Source: Sharpea azabuensis DSM 18934 (lineage in GTDB: Bacteria > Bacillota_I > Bacilli_A > Erysipelotrichales > Coprobacillaceae). Taken from it: a stretch of 34,640 nt of DNA. The position numbers and the translations under genes are program-made. Of the stretch, positions 31,707-34,640 are shown piece after piece. The stretch lies in the NCBI RefSeq assembly GCF_000702165.1, contig NZ_JNKU01000032.1:1-34640 (forward strand), written 5' to 3'. A model generated the notes under the pieces. It searched no databases. It was not told the origin of the DNA and was given only the letters and a program-made list of their open reading frames with translations. Positions within the stretch are counted from its first letter, which is position 1, and every line of letters begins with the position of its first letter.

Positions 31707-32768
31707 TTAGTGATTATTGAGTTTTAAAACAGATAAGCTAACATCACCATTCTTGCGAATAATCTTCTCTTGACAGCTCATGGAATCTTCTAAGAAGGAG
31801 ATTTCTCTAATTTCTGCTTCTCTTAACGTATCATCATCACTCCAGTCTTTGACAAGACGAACAACGATTTCTTTGGGTGAGGCTTTGGCATGATAATATT
31901 TCTTGATTTCTTTAATCACCTTGATAATTTTCTGTTTATTAAACAGTTCACTACTATTAGTGACATTGAATTCATAACAATCAACTACACCAATATCCAC
32001 CTTAATCCTTTCCCCATAGAAATCATGCAAGAAATTCATCAGTTTCTTAGGTGACTTATGATCAAACAAAGAATCAACATAGCTGACTGCACTCATCAGT
32101 TCCTGAGTATTATGAGCAATATGATAGAGTGCCATTGCGGTTAATGTCTCATAGTGATCAATAATATTAAAGCGATTATTAAGCGTATTCAGCATTGTTT
32201 TAAGCTGGTTGGCAAGTCGATTATCCAACGTCTTATTCACCAAACTATCACGCCAGTAGCATAAGATAGCTGATAAGCCATAAATAATGACAAGTTTCTC
32301 TTCATTACCACTAAAATCATATCCATCTAATTCATTAATAAGAATTTGAATACAAGTTGAAATATCCATTGCAACTTCTTTCATATCCATAAAAGGCTGT
32401 TCGCGATAGAAATATAGCACATCAAATACATCAAACAGGATAACAAGCTGATCCATATAGTTATCCACACTGATGACATTACGATAAGATTCACCACTTA
32501 GTGCTTCTATACTCTTACGCAAAGCAAGAAGCAGTTTTTTATCATAGCTCCCCTCTTCTATAACAACTGGCTCTTCCTCAATGCGTCTTAACAGCCGCCC
32601 AATTGAATGGCTTGCTAAATCATGTAAAGAAGCAAGTAAATGGCGATAATCCTTTTCATCCATCGCTGCAATCTTTTCTGGGTCATATGGAATGGCTGAA
32701 AGAATGCTGTAGTAGGAGTGATGCGTTGGATCATTTTCTAAGCCTTTATATATTTCTTGCATATTCAT
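31707..32768 (-). CDS. Uncharacterised 353-aa protein
   Basis: I do not recognise a family. From the ATG at 32768 the protein is soluble and mostly helical (about 1-240), with runs such as LRKSIEALSGESYRNVISVD and AVSYVDSLFDHKSPKKLMNF. A C-terminal mixed alpha/beta part (about 250-353) contains KVDIGVVDCYEFNVTNSSEL, a Lys-rich helix KIIKVIKEIKKYYHAK and EIREISFLEDSMSCQ. There is no signal peptide or membrane segment. A GTG at 32777 is an alternative start; the AGAAGGAAGTGAG site better fits the ATG. It lies between the XRE and HD genes with its own likely promoter. Confidence 0.8.
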   Translation of the reverse strand: MNMQEIYKGLENDPTHHSYYSILSAIPYDPEKIAAMDEKDYRHLLASLHDLASHSIGRLLRRIEEEPVVIEEGSYDKKLLLALRKSIEALSGESYRNVISVDNYMDQLVILFDVFDVLYFYREQPFMDMKEVAMDISTCIQILINELDGYDFSGNEEKLVIIYGLSAILCYWRDSLVNKTLDNRLANQLKTMLNTLNNRFNIIDHYETLTAMALYHIAHNTQELMSAVSYVDSLFDHKSPKKLMNFLHDFYGERIKVDIGVVDCYEFNVTNSSELFNKQKIIKVIKEIKKYYHAKASPKEIVVRLVKDWSDDDTLREAEIREISFLEDSMSCQEKIIRKNGDVSLSVLKLNNH

Positions 32769-32792
32769 ATTTCTCACTTCCTTCTAAGTCCC

Positions 32793-32821
32793 ATTATAAA
32801 ACAATGAAAACGCTTATTATA
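32793..32821 (-). promoter_or_regulatory. Tandem TATAAT boxes before the 353-aa gene
   Basis: TATAAT occurs at 32816-32821 and again at 32793-32798, 23 bp apart, on the minus strand. The second lies 24 nt before the start and is the better -10 candidate, though no clear -35 is seen. Confidence 0.45.
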
Positions 32822-32835
32822 CTAAAACAATTGAA

Positions 32836-32865
32836 AGCAAAAAAATTCACGCTATAACGTGAATT
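32836..32865 (-). terminator. Terminator of the PAP2-XRE operon
   Basis: AATTCACG/CGTGAATT (32844-32851 and 32858-32865), 6-nt loop, then TTTTTTGCTTT on the minus strand. The stem encodes the last residues of the XRE gene and the loop holds its stop. Confidence 0.88.
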
Positions 32866-33445
32866 CAAGTTTTCCTTCTTTAATATCACTTGTCAGCTTT
32901 CTTAATAAATCTTCAAGATTTAAGCTGAACGCTTCTATTTTGTAAAGAACATGATAGTGATCGATTACCTGGTGATGGCGATACATTTGATTGCTGAGGC
33001 AGCTTGCTTCCTTGACTTTTCCATCAATCTCAACAAGATAGTTGCCATCGCCACCTTGCTTTGTAACAAGAAGGACTTGTTGCAAATGGTTTCCCCATTC
33101 ATTATCCGTACTTTCATAAATAATGCATTCGAAGTCATTTACTTCTAAATATCCCGGTATTAATAATTGTTCATGAATATCAATTGTTGATAATTCATCA
33201 TTTTTATAGATTGCCTTAATAGGACGATGGGCAAGATAATAGGCTTTTTCAGTTCCCTCAAGATAGCTTGCATCAGCGCCAAGATAGCGACTTAAATCAA
33301 CAGCATCCTCATGTAAGAGTGGCTTTTGATCTTGTAAAATAGCTTCTAAAGCACTTTTTCTCATTCCGGCACGCATACTCAGTTCATCAAGATCATAATG
33401 ATTCTCATTCATCAGATAAACTATACGTTCACTTGTCTTACTCAT
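32852..33445 (-). CDS. XRE-like helix-turn-helix protein
   Basis: 197 residues from the ATG at 33445, which has GAGGAG upstream. Residues 1-62 form a Cro/CI-type helix-turn-helix (ERIVYLMNENHYDLDELSMR, ALEAILQDQKPLLHEDAVDL). The rest (about 75-197) is beta-rich, with a possible small-ligand or protein-contact domain (LLIPGYLEVNDFECIIYEST); no peptidase dyad is evident, so LexA-like self-cleavage is unlikely. It starts 11 nt after the PAP2 stop, so the two genes are co-transcribed and this regulator may control that operon. Confidence 0.8.
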   Translation of the reverse strand: MSKTSERIVYLMNENHYDLDELSMRAGMRKSALEAILQDQKPLLHEDAVDLSRYLGADASYLEGTEKAYYLAHRPIKAIYKNDELSTIDIHEQLLIPGYLEVNDFECIIYESTDNEWGNHLQQVLLVTKQGGDGNYLVEIDGKVKEASCLSNQMYRHHQVIDHYHVLYKIEAFSLNLEDLLRKLTSDIKEGKLEFTL

Positions 33446-33456
33446 AATTTTCTCCT

Positions 33457-33948
33457 CTAAATCCACAAAAGCAACCCACAGCCAATGCCAATCAATAAAC
33501 CAACAACAACATCCTTAACAAAATGAACACCACCCACCACTCTTATATAAGCTTCTATCAACGTGATCAAAAGCAAAAGCCCACCTAACAAGCTATTCTG
33601 ATGAATAAAACACATTGCAATAATGGCCGATGAAAAAACATGACGGCTAGGCATCGAATGCCCTTTCGTATCTTTATGAATCAATGGTTTTATGGAATAT
33701 TTCTCATAGGGTCGCGGACTATTGATGTAATGGCGAACGAGGGAGAGAAGCAGAAATGATATTGCAGGAATGAGAATGGTTTTAACAAGCATTACACTAT
33801 GCGTATAAAAAAGATAGATCAGCAAAGCAGGATATGCAATATACATAATCATTGTCAGCACCTTATTTGTATAATAAAGTGCTTGCTGATAACTCTTTTT
33901 TAGAAATGGTTTACTGATTTTTTGATAAAATGTCTGATAATCTTTCAT
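33457..33948 (-). CDS. PAP2-family membrane phosphatase
   Basis: 163 residues with about five or six membrane helices. The phosphatase signatures are Arg72...SPRP (78-80 region), PSRH at 100-103 with His103, and RVVGGVHFVKD with Arg126, His132 and Asp136; the first motif has Arg in place of Lys. Such enzymes dephosphorylate lipid phosphates, for instance phosphatidylglycerol phosphate, phosphatidate or undecaprenyl diphosphate; substrate is not clear here. First gene of the PAP2-XRE operon. Its promoter abuts an IS element end. Confidence 0.9.
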   Translation of the reverse strand: MKDYQTFYQKISKPFLKKSYQQALYYTNKVLTMIMYIAYPALLIYLFYTHSVMLVKTILIPAISFLLLSLVRHYINSPRPYEKYSIKPLIHKDTKGHSMPSRHVFSSAIIAMCFIHQNSLLGGLLLLITLIEAYIRVVGGVHFVKDVVVGLLIGIGCGLLLWI

Positions 33949-33988
33949 AATTCTATCTCTTCTTTAAATAATACTTTTATCACCTTGC

Positions 33989-33998
33989 ATTATAGCAA
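33989..33998 (-). promoter_or_regulatory. Extended -10 promoter of the PAP2 operon
   Basis: TGCTATAAT (33989-33997, minus strand) is a TGn-TATAAT extended -10. The expected -35 position falls at the IS605-type right end, in TGGAGT, so the insertion may have replaced the native upstream element. Confidence 0.6.
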
Positions 33999-34006
33999 GC
34001 CAACAT

Positions 34007-34143
34007 TTGACACTCCACACGACTAAAGTCGTGGGATTCTTGCTTCAACCACTACTGCGTTCCTAACAAGTTACCTTGTTGGCTCGTCTTACACAGTGTC
34101 CACAAGCGTAAATTCCCGTATGCCCTACGGTATTTTATATATG
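34007..34143 (-). ncRNA. IS200/IS605-type right end and probable TnpB guide RNA (omega RNA)
   Basis: Downstream of tnpB the minus strand carries CCGTA/TACGG (34116-34120 and 34126-34130), AACAAG/CTTGTT, and the terminal hairpin CACGACT/AGTCGTG (34018-34024 and 34027-34033), ending ...GGAGTGTCAA at 34007. This is the layout of TnpB-associated right-end RNAs, whose guide is the flanking host sequence (34006 downward). The RNA probably also includes the 3' end of tnpB; limits are approximate. Confidence 0.7.
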
Positions 34144-34640
34144 TCAGGATACTGACAGTGACAACCCTTTGTTTAAGATGTTTATGCTTACGTTGGTGTC
34201 TCTACTGTGCTTTGCGTGACAATTAGGACATTCCCATTCTCTGATAGAGAGATTCTTTACAAGCGGGTTCTTATACCCACAGCAACTGCATGTCTGACTG
34301 CTTGGATACATGGTAGGTACTTTGATTATGTCATTTCCGTACCATGCAGCCTTGTATTCAAGCATTGCAAAGAACTTAGACCATGAGCAGCTTGCTATGT
34401 GCTGTGCAAGTTTATGATTACGAATCATTCCTTTTACATTCAGGTCTTCGATACAGATAGTTTGGTTTTCGCTAATAAGCATCGTTGACTGTTTTTGAAG
34501 GAAATCGTTACGCTGATTCGTTATCTTTTCATGGACCTTAGCTACCTTAACACGCTGTTTATTACGATTATTAGATCCTTTTTGCTTACGGGAAAGCCTG
34601 CGCTGTTCTCTGACGAGCTTACGCATGGACTTCTCTAGAT
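34144..34640 (-). CDS. tnpB: TnpB (IS200/IS605 OrfB), C-terminal part, cut by the window edge
   Basis: The frame is open to 34640, so the first Met at 34626 is internal and at least the N-terminal half lies outside. TnpB is an RNA-guided nuclease that nicks or cuts empty target sites and favours retention of IS605-type elements. Visible are LVREQRRLSRKQKGSNN, the RuvC-II Glu in ICIEDLNVKGM, PSSQTCSCCGYKN and CPNCHAKHSRD with the four zinc Cys (CxxC...CxxC), and the RuvC-III Asp in SRDTNVSINI. No frameshift is seen in the visible part. The RuvC-I Asp is outside the window. TnpA is not seen. Confidence 0.92.
   Translation of the reverse strand, partial: LEKSMRKLVREQRRLSRKQKGSNNRNKQRVKVAKVHEKITNQRNDFLQKQSTMLISENQTICIEDLNVKGMIRNHKLAQHIASCSWSKFFAMLEYKAAWYGNDIIKVPTMYPSSQTCSCCGYKNPLVKNLSIREWECPNCHAKHSRDTNVSINILNKGLSLSVS

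Noticed and set aside
1..34640. Mycoplasma-like code with TGA as Trp
   Set aside because: Trp codons are TGG (for example in L13 RKWYVVD), and ecfT, fumA and tnpB end at TGA.
1..34640. CRISPR array, tRNA or rRNA genes, prophage
   Set aside because: No regularly spaced repeats, cloverleaf or rRNA-like tract was seen in reading the gaps; all long gaps are explained or listed.

Overview
The window reads as an AT-rich Bacillota chromosome segment. It uses the standard code: TGG encodes Trp and TGA stops genes. The gene order around the ribosomal cluster, zinc-type S14, the ECF module after the alpha operon and paired RpiR regulators fit the Erysipelotrichia and relatives. That class is an inference; no 16S or other decisive marker is present. 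IS fragments lie at both window edges.

Layout from left to right. (1) 1-711: the tail of an IS21-type istB, then the 3' part of an IS30-type transposase, both cut. (2) 712-5125, minus strand: ecfA1-ecfA2-ecfT-truA, then rplM-rpsI with its own promoter and structured leader. (3) 5127-10230, minus strand: a block (dus, OmpR-type response regulator, large membrane histidine kinase, RpiR-type regulator) lying between rplQ and ecfA1, which are neighbours in many Bacillota. (4) 10231-24816, minus strand: an unbroken S10-spc-alpha super-operon (rpsJ to rplQ, with secY, adk, map, infA, rpmJ and rpoA), from one clear promoter with a structured leader. (5) Divergent plus-strand pduL, converging on a flavodoxin-like gene. 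(6) hup, then a four-gene unit rpiR-fumA-fumB-rpiR, all minus strand. (7) An alpha/beta hydrolase divergent from a plus-strand lipoprotein. (8) An HD-domain protein, an orphan 353-aa protein, an XRE-like regulator and a PAP2 phosphatase, minus strand. (9) The 3' part of a TnpB gene with its right-end RNA, cut by the window edge.

How the parts work together. Regions 2-4 supply translation (ribosomal proteins, IF-1, MetAP, TruA, Dus), RNA polymerase alpha, Sec secretion and the energising module for vitamin/metal ECF transporters. Regions 5-6 are central metabolism: acyl-phosphate/acyl-CoA exchange by PduL, and fumarate/malate interconversion by a two-subunit Fe-S hydratase that appears to be controlled by two flanking RpiR paralogues.

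The most interesting points are: the fumarase genes between two RpiR paralogues whose SIS domains lack the usual sugar-phosphate loop; the regulator block inside the ribosomal/ECF cluster; the structured 3' region after the histidine kinase; genes that end inside their own terminator hairpins; and a TnpB right end whose predicted guide covers the PAP2 promoter. I see no CRISPR array, tRNA, rRNA or prophage, and I do not claim a proven new system.
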